A stretch of DNA of 64,000 nt from the NCBI GenBank assembly GCA_963666755.2, contig CAXXGW010000009.1, forward strand, positions 496,001-560,000, read 5' to 3'. The notes under the pieces were generated by a model, which was given only the letters and a program-made list of their open reading frames with translations, made no database searches and had not been told where the DNA came from. Below are positions 17,041 through 26,003 of the stretch, piece after piece. Both the position numbers and the translations under genes were made by a program. Each line of letters starts with the position of its first letter. Position 1 is the stretch's first letter. The stretch comes from CAXXOK01 sp963666755. Its GTDB lineage: Bacteria; Bacillota; Clostridia; Christensenellales; Aristaeellaceae.

Positions 17041-18188
17041 AGCCGAAGGTGCTGTTCGTCGCCACGGTGCTGCGGGGTCATATTCTGGTGTTCCACGAGC
17101 CGTACATGCGGTGGTTCCAGCAGCAGGGGTACGAGGTGCACTGCTGCGCCCGCAACGATACCGGCGACCCTGCGCCTGTGGTGCCCGGCTGCGACCGCTA
17201 CATCGACCTGCCGTTTGAGCGCTCGCCCCTGCATCCGGGCAACCTGCGGGTATACCGGGAGCTGCGCCGCCTGATCGACACGGAAGGCTACGCGCTGGTG
17301 CACTGTCACACTCCCGTGGGCGGGATGCTGGCGCGGCTGGCCGCGCGGGGCGCGCGCAAACGCGGGCTGCGCGTGGTGTACACGGCGCACGGTTTTCATT
17401 TTTACACCGGCGCGCCGCTGCTCAACTGGCTGCTGTTTTACCCAGCGGAGCGACTGCTGGCGCGCAAGACCGACCTGTTACTGACCATCAACCGGGAGGA
17501 CGACGCGCGGGCAAAGCGTTTCCATGCGCGCCGCACGGCGATGGTGGAAGGGGTGGGCGTGGATCTGGCCCGTTTTGCCCCGGCTGGGGAACGCGACCGC
17601 ACGCGCGCCGCGCTGGGCCTTGCGGACAACGCCTTTGCCGTAATCACGGTGGGGGAGCACATCCCCCGGAAGAACCACGAGGCCTGCCTGCGCGCCATCG
17701 CCGCTGTGGAAGGGGCGACCCTCCTGTTTTGCGGCGTGGGCGAGCGGGAACCGGCGCTGCGGGTGCTGGCACAGGCGCTCGGGGTCGAGAACCGCGTACA
17801 GTTCCTCGGTTTTCGCAGGGATGTGCCGGAGCTGTTGCACGCCGCCGATGCGTTTCTGTTCCCCTCGTATCAGGAGGGGTTGCCCGTATCGCTGATGGAG
17901 GCGATGGCGGCGGGGTTGCCGTGCGTCGCTTCCCGCGTGCGCGGCAATGCCGATTTGATCGAGCCCGGCGTGGGCGGTACCCTCTGCGCGCCGGACGATG
18001 CGCCTGCCATGGCCACCGCGCTGTGCGCCCTGCGTGACGACGCGGCCCTGCGCGCCGCCATGGGCGCCGCCAACCGTGCCGCCGTAGAACCGTACGGGCT
18101 TACACGCGTGCTGGAACGCATGGCCTCGCTGTACCGCGAGGAAATATCCGCCGGGGAGGCCTGCCGATGCCGACAATCCTCTTTGTGA
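17037..18188 (+). CDS. Glycosyltransferase family 4 protein (CapM/EpsD-like)
   Basis: 383 residues, GT-B fold retaining glycosyltransferase. The N-terminal half carries the capsule-type motif VHCHTPVGGML and YTAHGFHFYTGAPLLNWL, typical of the enzyme adding the second sugar after a polyprenyl-phosphate transferase. The donor-binding E-x7-E is in YQEGLPVSLMEAMAAG. Cytoplasmic face of the membrane. Overlaps the epimerase by 4 bases and the next gene by 22 bases. Acceptor and donor sugars are not predictable from sequence alone. Confidence 0.92.
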   Translation: MKPKVLFVATVLRGHILVFHEPYMRWFQQQGYEVHCCARNDTGDPAPVVPGCDRYIDLPFERSPLHPGNLRVYRELRRLIDTEGYALVHCHTPVGGMLARLAARGARKRGLRVVYTAHGFHFYTGAPLLNWLLFYPAERLLARKTDLLLTINREDDARAKRFHARRTAMVEGVGVDLARFAPAGERDRTRAALGLADNAFAVITVGEHIPRKNHEACLRAIAAVEGATLLFCGVGEREPALRVLAQALGVENRVQFLGFRRDVPELLHAADAFLFPSYQEGLPVSLMEAMAAGLPCVASRVRGNADLIEPGVGGTLCAPDDAPAMATALCALRDDAALRAAMGAANRAAVEPYGLTRVLERMASLYREEISAGEACRCRQSSL

Positions 18189-19300
18189 TGAAGTATCCCC
18201 TGCATTGCCGCGACAATCTGCAAACCAAGTTCGACGGGCAGATGGCCGCGGCGCGCGCGCTGGGCTGGCGCGCCTGCTGCATTGGCTGGGATCGGCGCGG
18301 CATGAGCCTGGTGGAGGAGGAGCGGCGTGTGTTCCTGCGCCGCTGCCCGCTGGCCCGCATGCCCGGCTACGACCATACGCTGATCTTTGCGGATTTGATG
18401 GCGGCCGTGCGCAAGGCGCTTACGCAAATCCATCCGGACGTGCTGTACCTGCGCTACATGCCCACCTTCGGCAACGCGCCCGGGGTGCTGCGGGCGTGCA
18501 AGGCGGCGGGCTGCAAACTGGTGGTGGAATACCCCACCCACCCCATCGAAACGGAGAACAGCCGCTTCTTCCTGCGGCGGCAGGTTTTTCGCTACAGCGA
18601 CCGGGTGCTTGCGCGCATCCACCCGATGGTCGATCTGTACACGCTGATCGGCGCGCCCTGCGGGGGCACGCTGCGCGGCCGCCCGGCCATGAACATTGTA
18701 AACGGCGTGGATGTGGAGCGCGTGCCGCTGCACCAGCCAAACCTCGCGCTCGGGGTGCGGCTGCTGGCGCTGGCCAGCATGAGCGGCTGGCACGGTTACG
18801 ACCGCCTGCTGCGCGCGCTGGCCGCCTATCGGGGGGATACGCCGGTGCGCATTGATTTTGTGGGCGGGGACGGCGACGGTTCCCTCGCGGCGTGGAAGGC
18901 GCTTGCCCAGACGCTGGGGGTGGAGGCGCAGGTTACGTTTCACGGGCCGCTGTACGGGCCGGAGCTGGATACCGTGGTTGCCGCGTGCGATGTAGGCGTA
19001 GGCAGCCTCGGCATGTTCCGCTACGGGTTGCAGCGCGGCATGACCCTGAAAACCCGGGAGTATATGGCGCGGGGGCTTCCGTTCCTGACCGCCGTGGAGG
19101 ATCCCGCTGTGCCGGACGATCCGGATTTTGCGCTGCGTGTGCCGAACGACGAAACCCCCATCGACATGGATGCGGTGGTCGCGTTCGCGCTTCGCGCCAA
19201 ACAGAACCCCGGCCTTGCCGGGCGCATGCGCGCGACCGCGCAGGAGCGCCTCTCCTGGCAAAGCATCCTGCGCGGTGTGCTGGAAAGGGTGAACGCATGA
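18167..19300 (+). CDS. Glycosyltransferase, GT4-like
   Basis: 377 residues with a GT-B layout: an N-terminal acceptor domain beginning TILFVMKYPLHCRDN, a central NIVNGVDVERV hinge, and a C-terminal nucleotide-sugar domain with GMTLKTREYMARGLPFL, an E-containing donor loop that deviates from the classical E-x7-E. The assignment rests on fold pattern and operon position. The start overlaps the previous gene by 22 bases; a later start at the ATG of MKYPL (18188) would remove the overlap but lose the first beta-strand. Confidence 0.85.
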   Translation: MPTILFVMKYPLHCRDNLQTKFDGQMAAARALGWRACCIGWDRRGMSLVEEERRVFLRRCPLARMPGYDHTLIFADLMAAVRKALTQIHPDVLYLRYMPTFGNAPGVLRACKAAGCKLVVEYPTHPIETENSRFFLRRQVFRYSDRVLARIHPMVDLYTLIGAPCGGTLRGRPAMNIVNGVDVERVPLHQPNLALGVRLLALASMSGWHGYDRLLRALAAYRGDTPVRIDFVGGDGDGSLAAWKALAQTLGVEAQVTFHGPLYGPELDTVVAACDVGVGSLGMFRYGLQRGMTLKTREYMARGLPFLTAVEDPAVPDDPDFALRVPNDETPIDMDAVVAFALRAKQNPGLAGRMRATAQERLSWQSILRGVLERVNA

Positions 19301-20538
19301 AACGGACAGTGGTCTATTGCAGCTCCTGCGCGCTGGACGGCGCGGGCAAGCCCGACCCTTTCTTTTTACAGGAACTGCCCTGGCTGCTCTCGCATTTTGA
19401 CCGGGTGATCCTGTGCAGTTATTACGGGGTGGCGGAGATCACCGACCCGCGCCCGGCCAAGGTTACGGTACGCACGCCTGCTTTGGGTAAACTGCGGGCC
19501 AAGCTGCATGCGCCGTTCAGCATGGAGCTGTGGCGGGAGTTGCGCCGCCTGCACCGCGACGGCGGGCTGACCCCGACGGCGGCGGCCAAGCTGCTGTTGT
19601 TTACCGTGCGCGGGTATACGCTGGCTTACTGGATGCGGGCGTTGCTGCGCCGTGACGAGCAGACCACGCTGTACGCTTTCTGGATGAGCTATGAAGGGTA
19701 CGCGGCGGCGCTGTGCAAGCGCCGTAACCCCGGCCTGCGCGCCGTAGCGCGCGCGCACGCCTTTGATATCGACCGCGCCCGCAATCCGCTGAATCCTTAC
19801 CTGATGAAGCGCTTCATGGGCCGGGTGCTGGATGGGCTTTACCCCATCAGCGAGGATGCGAAAGCCCGTCTGCTGGACGGCGTAACCCTCCCGGAAGAGA
19901 AAATCCACGTGCTGGGGCTGGGTTCGCCCGGGGGAGCCGCGCAGAAACGCTTCCCCGCGCCGCGCTACAAGGACGGGGTATTTCGACTCCTCAGCTGCGC
20001 AAGCCTGATCCCCATCAAGCAGGTGCCTCTGCTGATCGACGCGCTTGCCCTGTGGCAGGGCGGGCCCGTGCAATGGACGCATGTGGGCGGCGGCCCGGAG
20101 GAAGCGGCGGTACGCGCCCATGCGGCGCAAGCACTGGGGCAGCGGCACGGGATCGAGCTAAGGCTTCTGGGCGCGGTGGAGCATGAGGTGGTGGAGCAGC
20201 TGTACGCGGTGCAGCCGTTTGATGTGTTTGTGAACACGAGCCGCAGCGAGGGCGTGCCGGTGTCCATCATGGAGGCGATGCGCGCGGGGGTGCCGGTTGT
20301 GGCGCCTGCCGTGGGCGGCATCCCGGAACTGGTGGACAGTGCCGTCGGCTGTTTGTATGAGCCGGAGGGCGGCGCGCAGGCAGTGTGCGACGCGCTGGCA
20401 TCCATCGCAGCGCAACCTGCCGGGCAGGCGGAAGCCATGCGCGCCGCTGCGCAGGAGCGCTGGAACGAGCGCTGCCGCAGCGACCGGCTCCTGGCCCAAC
20501 TGCTGCCCGAGGGCCGGAAAGGGGAGAGCGCGCCGTGA
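19297..20538 (+). CDS. Glycosyltransferase family 4 protein
   Basis: 413 residues, GT-B glycosyltransferase. The C-terminal half has the clear family motif SEGVPVSIMEAMRAGVPVVA with its E-x7-E, followed by VGGIPELVD; the hinge reads LLSCASLIPIKQVPLLIDAL. The N-terminal half (VVYCSSCALDGAGKPDPFF) is less conserved. The ATG is the one overlapping the previous TGA; the frame is open further upstream without recognisable protein. Coupled to the next gene through GTGA. Predicted to extend the lipid-linked oligosaccharide in the cytoplasm. Confidence 0.92.
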   Translation: MKRTVVYCSSCALDGAGKPDPFFLQELPWLLSHFDRVILCSYYGVAEITDPRPAKVTVRTPALGKLRAKLHAPFSMELWRELRRLHRDGGLTPTAAAKLLLFTVRGYTLAYWMRALLRRDEQTTLYAFWMSYEGYAAALCKRRNPGLRAVARAHAFDIDRARNPLNPYLMKRFMGRVLDGLYPISEDAKARLLDGVTLPEEKIHVLGLGSPGGAAQKRFPAPRYKDGVFRLLSCASLIPIKQVPLLIDALALWQGGPVQWTHVGGGPEEAAVRAHAAQALGQRHGIELRLLGAVEHEVVEQLYAVQPFDVFVNTSRSEGVPVSIMEAMRAGVPVVAPAVGGIPELVDSAVGCLYEPEGGAQAVCDALASIAAQPAGQAEAMRAAAQERWNERCRSDRLLAQLLPEGRKGESAP

Positions 20539-21929
20539 ACAAACGCGTGCTGTTGATCAGCTACCATTTTTCGCCGCAGAACGTGATCGGCGCGGTGCGC
20601 CCCACCAAGCTGGCAAAATACCTCACCCGGATGGGCTACGATGTGACCGTGGTGTGCGGCAAGGGGCTGGGTGTGATGCGCGACCCGCTGCTGGCACGCG
20701 ATCTGGCGGAACTGACGGATTTGCATGTGGTGCGGGAACGCAGCCTGCTGCGCTGGTGGAAGGAACGCGGTGAGCCGACGGAAACGGTGCGCACGCTAAC
20801 CGACCGACCCATCCTGCCGGAAAAGGCGCTGACGGACGAGGCCATGCGCAAACAGGCCGAAGCATCCCACGCGCGGGCGCAGGCCGGGGCGAGCAATCCG
20901 GTGCAGCCGCGCGCCTCCTGGGCGGCCCGCTGCAAACACGCGGCGCTGAACACGCTCTACCTCTGGCTGTACGACTGCGCCGACCGCGCGTTTGCGCGCG
21001 AAGCTTTCCGCACGCTGTACGGGCTTGGGCGGCATTTTGACGTGGTGCTTTCCACCTATGGGCCGCTCAGCTGCCACACCGTGGCGCGCAAGGCCAAGCG
21101 CTGGAAAATGGCCGACCGCTGGATAGCGGATTTCCGCGACGAGGCCGCGGTGCCCTTTCCCTGGCAGCGGGGTCGGCTGCGCCGTTATGTGCAGAGCGTA
21201 CGCTGCAATGCCGATGCGATCACCTCGATTTCGGAAGGTTGCCTGACCGTGATGGGGCTGGCACCGTTTGGCAAGGTGATCCATAACGGGTTTGATACGG
21301 AGGATCTGGTGGGCTTGCCCGTGCCGGAAAAGCACCGCGACCGCCTGACGTTTATCCACTGTGGGCAGATGTATGGCGAGCAGCGCGATCTGCGCCCCTT
21401 TTTCGCCGCGTTGCGCGATCTGGCGCAGGAAGGCGCGGTCGATCTTCAAAAGATTGCGCTGGCCTATGCGGGGCGCGATACCGGCGCCTTTGCGCGGCAA
21501 GCCGCCGAGGCGGGGCTGGCCGACTGCCTGAAAAACTACGGGGCGCTGCGACGCGACGAGGCGATCCAGCTGCAACGCTCGGCGCACGTGCTGCTGCTGG
21601 CCGCGTGGAATGACCGGGCCCGGCAGGGCAACCTGCCGGGTAAGTTTCTGGAATACCTGCTGCTGAATATGCCCGTGCTCTGCTGTGTAAAGGGCGATCT
21701 GCCCGACAGCGAAATTGCGCAGATCATCCGCCGCACAAACGTGGGTGTGTGCTATGAGCAGACTCATGCGCGGGAGGACGGCGAGGCCCTGCGCGCCTAC
21801 CTGCGCACGTTGTACGCGGCGTTTGAGCGGGGCGAGCCGATCCCCTTTGCGCCGGATACGCAGGCGGTGGCGGCCTTTGCGTCCGCCGGCGTGGCGCAGG
21901 CCTTTGCGGATTTGATCGAGAGTGTGTAA
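20535..21929 (+). CDS. Glycosyltransferase-like protein (GT-B)
   Basis: 464 residues starting with GTG that overlaps the previous stop. The first strand VLLISYHFSPQNVIGAVRP resembles GT4 enzymes that begin with a YYFPP-type motif, here YHFSPQN. The middle has VVLSTYGPLSCHTVA and WIADFRDEA, and the C-terminal half has FIHCGQMYGEQRDLRPFF and GKFLEYLLLNMPVLC, where the donor-binding glutamate lies in K-F-L-E-Y. Best regarded as the last glycosyltransferase of the polysaccharide operon. Longer than its neighbours because of a variable linker at about residues 80-130. Confidence 0.85.
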   Translation: MNKRVLLISYHFSPQNVIGAVRPTKLAKYLTRMGYDVTVVCGKGLGVMRDPLLARDLAELTDLHVVRERSLLRWWKERGEPTETVRTLTDRPILPEKALTDEAMRKQAEASHARAQAGASNPVQPRASWAARCKHAALNTLYLWLYDCADRAFAREAFRTLYGLGRHFDVVLSTYGPLSCHTVARKAKRWKMADRWIADFRDEAAVPFPWQRGRLRRYVQSVRCNADAITSISEGCLTVMGLAPFGKVIHNGFDTEDLVGLPVPEKHRDRLTFIHCGQMYGEQRDLRPFFAALRDLAQEGAVDLQKIALAYAGRDTGAFARQAAEAGLADCLKNYGALRRDEAIQLQRSAHVLLLAAWNDRARQGNLPGKFLEYLLLNMPVLCCVKGDLPDSEIAQIIRRTNVGVCYEQTHAREDGEALRAYLRTLYAAFERGEPIPFAPDTQAVAAFASAGVAQAFADLIESV

Positions 21930-21961
21930 GCGCCAAAGCGGCGCGGAAGGAGGCGGCGGGG

Positions 21962-23056
21962 TTGAAAATCGTAACCGTGGTGGGCGCACGGCCGCAGTTT
22001 ATCAAGGCGGCGGCGATGTCCCGCGTGCTGCGCCGGACGCATACCGAGGTGCTTGTGCACACCGGCCAGCATTACGATGCGCAGATGAGCGAAGTCTTTT
22101 TCCGGGAGTTGCACATTCCCAAACCGGATTATGATTTGGGCATCTCCGGAGGTACGCACGCGCAGATGACGGCGCGTATGCTTGTGGCGGTGGAGGAAGT
22201 GCTGCTGGCGGAAATGCCCGACGCGCTGCTGGTGTACGGGGATACGAATTCCACCCTGGCGGCGGCGTTGGCGGCGGCCAAGCTGCATGTGCCGGTGTTG
22301 CATGTGGAGGCGGGCAACCGTCTGGGCAGCCTGGTCAACCCAGAGGAGATCAACCGCATCCTGACGGATCATGTGGCCGCGATGCTGTTTGCCTGCGTAC
22401 CCAGCGCGATGGAGCAACTGCGGCTGGAAAACCTCGCCGGTCGCGCCTGGCTGGTGGGGGACCCGATGCTGGACGCGTTTCGCTACTACCGCGGGCTGGA
22501 CGGCGGCCATGCGCCGCAAACCCTGCCGGGGCTGGACGGCGAGCCGGTGTCCGTGCCGGAAGCGTTTTATTACCTGACTTGCCACCGTGAAGAAAACACC
22601 CGCGACGACGCGCCGCTGACCGAAATTTTGCTGGCGATGGAAAGCCTGCCGCATCCGACGTTCTACCCGGTGCACCCGCGCAACCGCGCCGCCGCCATAC
22701 GGCTCAGGCAGGCGCTGGGGCTTCAGCAGGTGCGGTTTTTGCAGCCCGTGGGCTATCTGGAATCGCTGGCGCTGGTGGCGCACGCGCAACGCGTGGTGAC
22801 GGATTCCGGCGGGGTGCAGCGCGAGGCGTTCTTTGCGGGCGTGCCCTGCGTGACGGTGTTTGATTACGCCGTATGGCCGGAAACGATGGTGGGCGGCTGC
22901 AACGTGCTGGCCGCGCCGAACCGCGCGGAGCTGCTTGCCAAACTGGAAACCCGGCCGGTGTGGCCGACGGCGGAAAGCCCGTTTGGCGACGGCCATGCCT
23001 GCGAGAAGATCGTTGGCTTGCTGGACACGGATTTTCCGAGCAGAGGCGCAAAATAG
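21962..23056 (+). CDS. UDP-N-acetylglucosamine 2-epimerase (non-hydrolysing, WecB/FnlC type)
   Basis: 364 residues. The N-terminus VVGARPQFIKAA, the HTGQHYD and GDTNSTLA motifs, HVEAGNRLGSLVNPEEINR, TCHREENT and VTDSGGVQREAF are all signatures of the family, which interconverts UDP-GlcNAc and UDP-ManNAc or, in the FnlC/CapG branch, epimerises UDP-2-acetamido-2,6-dideoxy-L-hexoses. The start is TTG with AAGGAGG 8 bases upstream (21947-21953). Last gene of the operon. A CapE-like dehydratase is encoded on the other strand at 24214, which makes the FnlC-like alternative reasonable. Confidence 0.93.
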   Translation: MKIVTVVGARPQFIKAAAMSRVLRRTHTEVLVHTGQHYDAQMSEVFFRELHIPKPDYDLGISGGTHAQMTARMLVAVEEVLLAEMPDALLVYGDTNSTLAAALAAAKLHVPVLHVEAGNRLGSLVNPEEINRILTDHVAAMLFACVPSAMEQLRLENLAGRAWLVGDPMLDAFRYYRGLDGGHAPQTLPGLDGEPVSVPEAFYYLTCHREENTRDDAPLTEILLAMESLPHPTFYPVHPRNRAAAIRLRQALGLQQVRFLQPVGYLESLALVAHAQRVVTDSGGVQREAFFAGVPCVTVFDYAVWPETMVGGCNVLAAPNRAELLAKLETRPVWPTAESPFGDGHACEKIVGLLDTDFPSRGAK

Positions 23057-23387
23057 GCGTTGCCGTAAAGACGGATGTGCCCGAATCGGCATGAGATGAG
23101 ACAAAGAAGCGCAAGCAGCACAGGCTTGAACCCATCATAAGTGTGAGCGCTGCGGCGGCCTCGGGACACCGTACCGCATGGCAGCATGCGCTGTGTGTGT
23201 GCTTTAAAACGATGTGAACCCTCAGCTTAGCGCGGATGGTAAGTCGATACCACGTACAGCCTGGGGATGCCGCGCGTCATACACGAAGCAGGGGCACCGT
23301 TTTTGATCGCCGATTGCTCTGTGTAGCGGTGCTTTCCGCCTCCCTGTGTTCATCAACAGGCTGCTGGCGCATAATTTGGACAGAAAC
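23057..23387. other. Intergenic region, no gene recognised
   Basis: About 330 bases between convergent genes. Small open frames exist but none has a ribosome binding site or a recognisable protein. No clear terminator for the plus-strand operon was found here. Confidence 0.5.
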
Positions 23388-23423
23388 GAACAGGGAGCCG
23401 GCCTTCTGGCCGGCTCCCTGTTC
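23388..23423 (-). terminator. Terminator hairpin after the GNAT gene
   Basis: Perfect 16-bp stem with a 4-base loop (23388-23403 with 23408-23423), followed on the minus strand by GTTTCTG. Being symmetrical, it may also stop the plus-strand polysaccharide transcript. Confidence 0.75.
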
Positions 23424-23444
23424 GTATGCCGATGAACTTACACG

Positions 23445-24224
23445 CTACGGAAGAATCGTAACCCGGTAAATAGGGTAGGCATGATCCAGCACGTAGCCGA
23501 GTTTTTCCGCCAGAGCGACGGAGGCAAGGTTGGCCGCATCCCAGCTGGGGAACAACCCACGCTGCAGGCTGGCCTGTATCAGCGCTGCCCCGCATGCCAG
23601 CGCCAGCCCCTGCCTGCGGTAATCCGCGCGCGTGTCGATTTCAATTTCCAGCCCGCCGTTGCAAACCACGTAGGAGGATGCGCCCGCGACGGGTTCCCCT
23701 CCGGCCAGCGCCATGAACCCCAGCCCGCGCGTTAGATAATCCGTTTCGTCTGCGAATTGGCTGACCAGATCACGCGACCAGTGTTCCGTCAGGGCGGCGC
23801 GGTACAACGGCCCATCCAGCGGGTGCAGCAGCACGCCCGGGGGCAGCGCCGTCTGAAACCCTTTCAACTTCACAGGGTCAAAGCAGTACACATCCCGGCG
23901 GAAGGCGTAACGCTCGTCCGGCACGGCGCTGGAGCCGAACGCGTTGTGGATCAGCGCGGCCCAGGCCGCGTCGCGGGGTACCATCAGCAGCGTGCCCGTG
24001 GCAAACGCCGGCGGCAAGTGCGCGACCAGCGCATAGGCATCGGCGCAGGCCGCGTCACCCGCAAAAAAGACAAAATCGCCACTCACGATCTGCGCTGCGG
24101 TGCGTGCCGGGTTGGCATACGCGCAGCCCATGTACCCGTCTAACGCAGAGCGGATCAGCGTTTCTGCCCAACCCTCAAACAGCGGGGCTACCGCCTCGGG
24201 GTCGGACACCCGCTCAACCGACAT
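23445..24224 (-). CDS. GNAT acetyltransferase
   Basis: 259 residues. The C-terminal half is a GNAT fold with the acetyl-CoA loop DTRADYRRQGLALACGAALI and a final strand NLASVALAEKLGYVLD; the N-terminal half matches the extended GNAT_acetyltran type found in Bacillota. The acceptor is unknown. Its first 11 bases overlap the end of the CapE-like gene, so it is the third gene of the purC operon. In that setting acetylation of an amino-sugar is conceivable, but the family also includes detoxification enzymes. Confidence 0.85.
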   Translation of the reverse strand: MSVERVSDPEAVAPLFEGWAETLIRSALDGYMGCAYANPARTAAQIVSGDFVFFAGDAACADAYALVAHLPPAFATGTLLMVPRDAAWAALIHNAFGSSAVPDERYAFRRDVYCFDPVKLKGFQTALPPGVLLHPLDGPLYRAALTEHWSRDLVSQFADETDYLTRGLGFMALAGGEPVAGASSYVVCNGGLEIEIDTRADYRRQGLALACGAALIQASLQRGLFPSWDAANLASVALAEKLGYVLDHAYPIYRVTILP

Positions 24225-25254
24225 GATGGGGTTGCCAATCGGACAGCTGTTGGCGCACGTACTCCAGCCCCAACAGTTTATCCATCACCTGCTCCACATT
24301 CAGCAGCTCGGTGTTGCTGCTGTTAAACTCCGTGAGCACCTGCCGCTTCTGCATGCCCTCGACCACGTACTTATCGTAATTCAGGCCGCGGCTGTCGGCA
24401 GGCACACGGTAAAAATCGCCCATGTCCACGGCGTGTACGCATTCCTCGTTGGTCAGCAGGGTCTCAAACATCTTTTCCCCATGCCGGATGCCGATCATCT
24501 GCACCGGGTTATCCGCCGAGAAAACGCGCTTCACGGCTTCCGCCAGCACGCCGATGGTACAGGCGGGCGCCTTCTTGACCAGAATATCGCCGCTCTGGGC
24601 ATGTTCAAAGGCAAACAGCACCAGATCGACAGCCTCTTCCAGACTCATGATGAAGCGCGTCATCTCCGGCTCGGTCACGGTCAGCGGCTTTCCGGCCTTG
24701 AGCTGCTCGATAAACAGCGGGATCACCGACCCGCGGGAGCACATCACGTTGCCGTAACGCGTGCCGCAGATGAGCGTCCGCTCCGGCGACACGGTGCGCG
24801 CCTTGGCGACAAACACCTTCTCCATCATCGCCTTGGAGGTGCCCATAGCGTTCACAGGGTAAGCCGCCTTGTCGGTGGAAAGGCAGATCACCTTGCGCAC
24901 GCCCATCTCAATGCAGGCGGACAGCACGTTTTCCGTGCCCAGCACGTTGGTGCGCACCGCCTCGATAGGAAAAAACTCGCAGCTGGGCACCTGCTTGAGG
25001 GCAGCGGCGTGGAAAAGATAATCCACATTGTACAGCGCGTTTTTAACCGACGCGAGGTCGCGCACATCGCCGATGTAATACTGAATTTTATCATTCTGGT
25101 AGCGGTGGCGCATGTCGTCCTGCTTTTTCTCATCCCGGCTGAAGATGCGGATTTCGCGGATGCCGGTGTGTAAAAACCGGTTGAGCACCGCCTCGCCGAA
25201 TGAGCCCGTGCCGCCGGTAATCATCAGCGTTTTGCCTTCAAAAAAATCCTGCAT
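24214..25254 (-). CDS. UDP-GlcNAc 4,6-dehydratase/5-epimerase, CapE/FnlA type
   Basis: 346 residues, extended SDR. The cofactor loop TGGTGSFG is at residues 13-20 and the catalytic STDK at 126-129. The usual active-site tyrosine is replaced by methionine, M137-x3-K141 (MGTSK), the hallmark of the CapE/FnlA/WbjB branch, which inverts C5 while making a 4-keto-6-deoxy sugar on the way to UDP-L-FucNAc and related sugars. The start follows GAGGAGG and lies one base after the purC stop, so the two are co-translated. Partner reductases (CapF/FnlB) are not in the window, but a FnlC-like 2-epimerase is nearby on the other strand. Confidence 0.92.
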   Translation of the reverse strand: MQDFFEGKTLMITGGTGSFGEAVLNRFLHTGIREIRIFSRDEKKQDDMRHRYQNDKIQYYIGDVRDLASVKNALYNVDYLFHAAALKQVPSCEFFPIEAVRTNVLGTENVLSACIEMGVRKVICLSTDKAAYPVNAMGTSKAMMEKVFVAKARTVSPERTLICGTRYGNVMCSRGSVIPLFIEQLKAGKPLTVTEPEMTRFIMSLEEAVDLVLFAFEHAQSGDILVKKAPACTIGVLAEAVKRVFSADNPVQMIGIRHGEKMFETLLTNEECVHAVDMGDFYRVPADSRGLNYDKYVVEGMQKRQVLTEFNSSNTELLNVEQVMDKLLGLEYVRQQLSDWQPHHVG

Positions 25255-25255
25255 G

Positions 25256-25993
25256 TCAGGTGTCCTCCTCGCCGTTTTGGAATACATAGCCGGTCATGCG
25301 GTGGAGCACGTCGCGGTAGGCGTTCTCCACATCCCCCAGATCGCGCCGGAACCGGTCGATGTCCAGCGGCTCATGGGTGCTGGCGTCCCAAAACCGGCAG
25401 GTGTCGGGTGAGATTTCGTCGCTGAGCAGAATCTCCCCGTGAAAGCGGCCAAATTCCAGTTTGAAGTCGATCAGCTCGATGTTGATGTCGCGCAGCACTT
25501 CGGTCAGGATCGTGTTCACGCGCTCGGCCACGCACTCCATCGAGTGGATTTCCTCTACCGTGGCCAAATCCATGGCGGTAATGTGTGTCAGGTTCACCAG
25601 CGGATCGTCCAGATCGCTGTCCTTCAGGCAATACTCAATGACGGTGTTTTTCAGGTGCGTGCCCTCGGGGTACCCGGTGCGGCGCGCCAGACTTCCGGCA
25701 ACGATGTTGCGCACCTTGACCACCACAGGGATGATCTCGACCTGGCGCACCAGCGAGCTGCGATCGTCAAGGCGGCGGATAAAGTGGTTGGGAATCCCCT
25801 GCTGGGTCAGCAGCGTGAACAGGTACTCGCTGATGCGGTTGTTAATCTCGCCCTTGCCGATGATGCGGCCGCGCTTGAGCCCGTGAAAGGCGATCGCCTC
25901 ATCTTTGTAGTACACGACGGCTTCCTCGGGGTTTTCGGTGGCGTAGAGGCGTTTCCCCTTCCCTTCCGTAATCAGCCCTGTGATGTTTGTCAT
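25256..25993 (-). CDS. purC: Phosphoribosylaminoimidazole-succinocarboxamide synthase PurC
   Basis: 245 residues; joins aspartate to CAIR in purine synthesis. Motifs GKGKRLYAT at the N-terminus, GKGEINNRISEYLF, PVVVKVRNIVAGSLARR, and the C-terminal IELIDFKLEFGR and LLSDEISPDTCRFWD match PurC over full length. No other pur gene is in the window. It is followed after one base by a nucleotide-sugar dehydratase, an unusual partnership. The leader carries two perfect hairpins abutting the GGGAGG ribosome binding site; no purine riboswitch was recognised. Confidence 0.97.
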   Translation of the reverse strand: MTNITGLITEGKGKRLYATENPEEAVVYYKDEAIAFHGLKRGRIIGKGEINNRISEYLFTLLTQQGIPNHFIRRLDDRSSLVRQVEIIPVVVKVRNIVAGSLARRTGYPEGTHLKNTVIEYCLKDSDLDDPLVNLTHITAMDLATVEEIHSMECVAERVNTILTEVLRDINIELIDFKLEFGRFHGEILLSDEISPDTCRFWDASTHEPLDIDRFRRDLGDVENAYRDVLHRMTGYVFQNGEEDT

Positions 25994-26003
25994 TCAAACC
26001 TCC

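Noticed and set aside
23236..23469. 77-codon plus-strand frame between convergent genes
   Set aside because: Overlaps a strong terminator hairpin and the end of the GNAT gene; composition is not protein-like.
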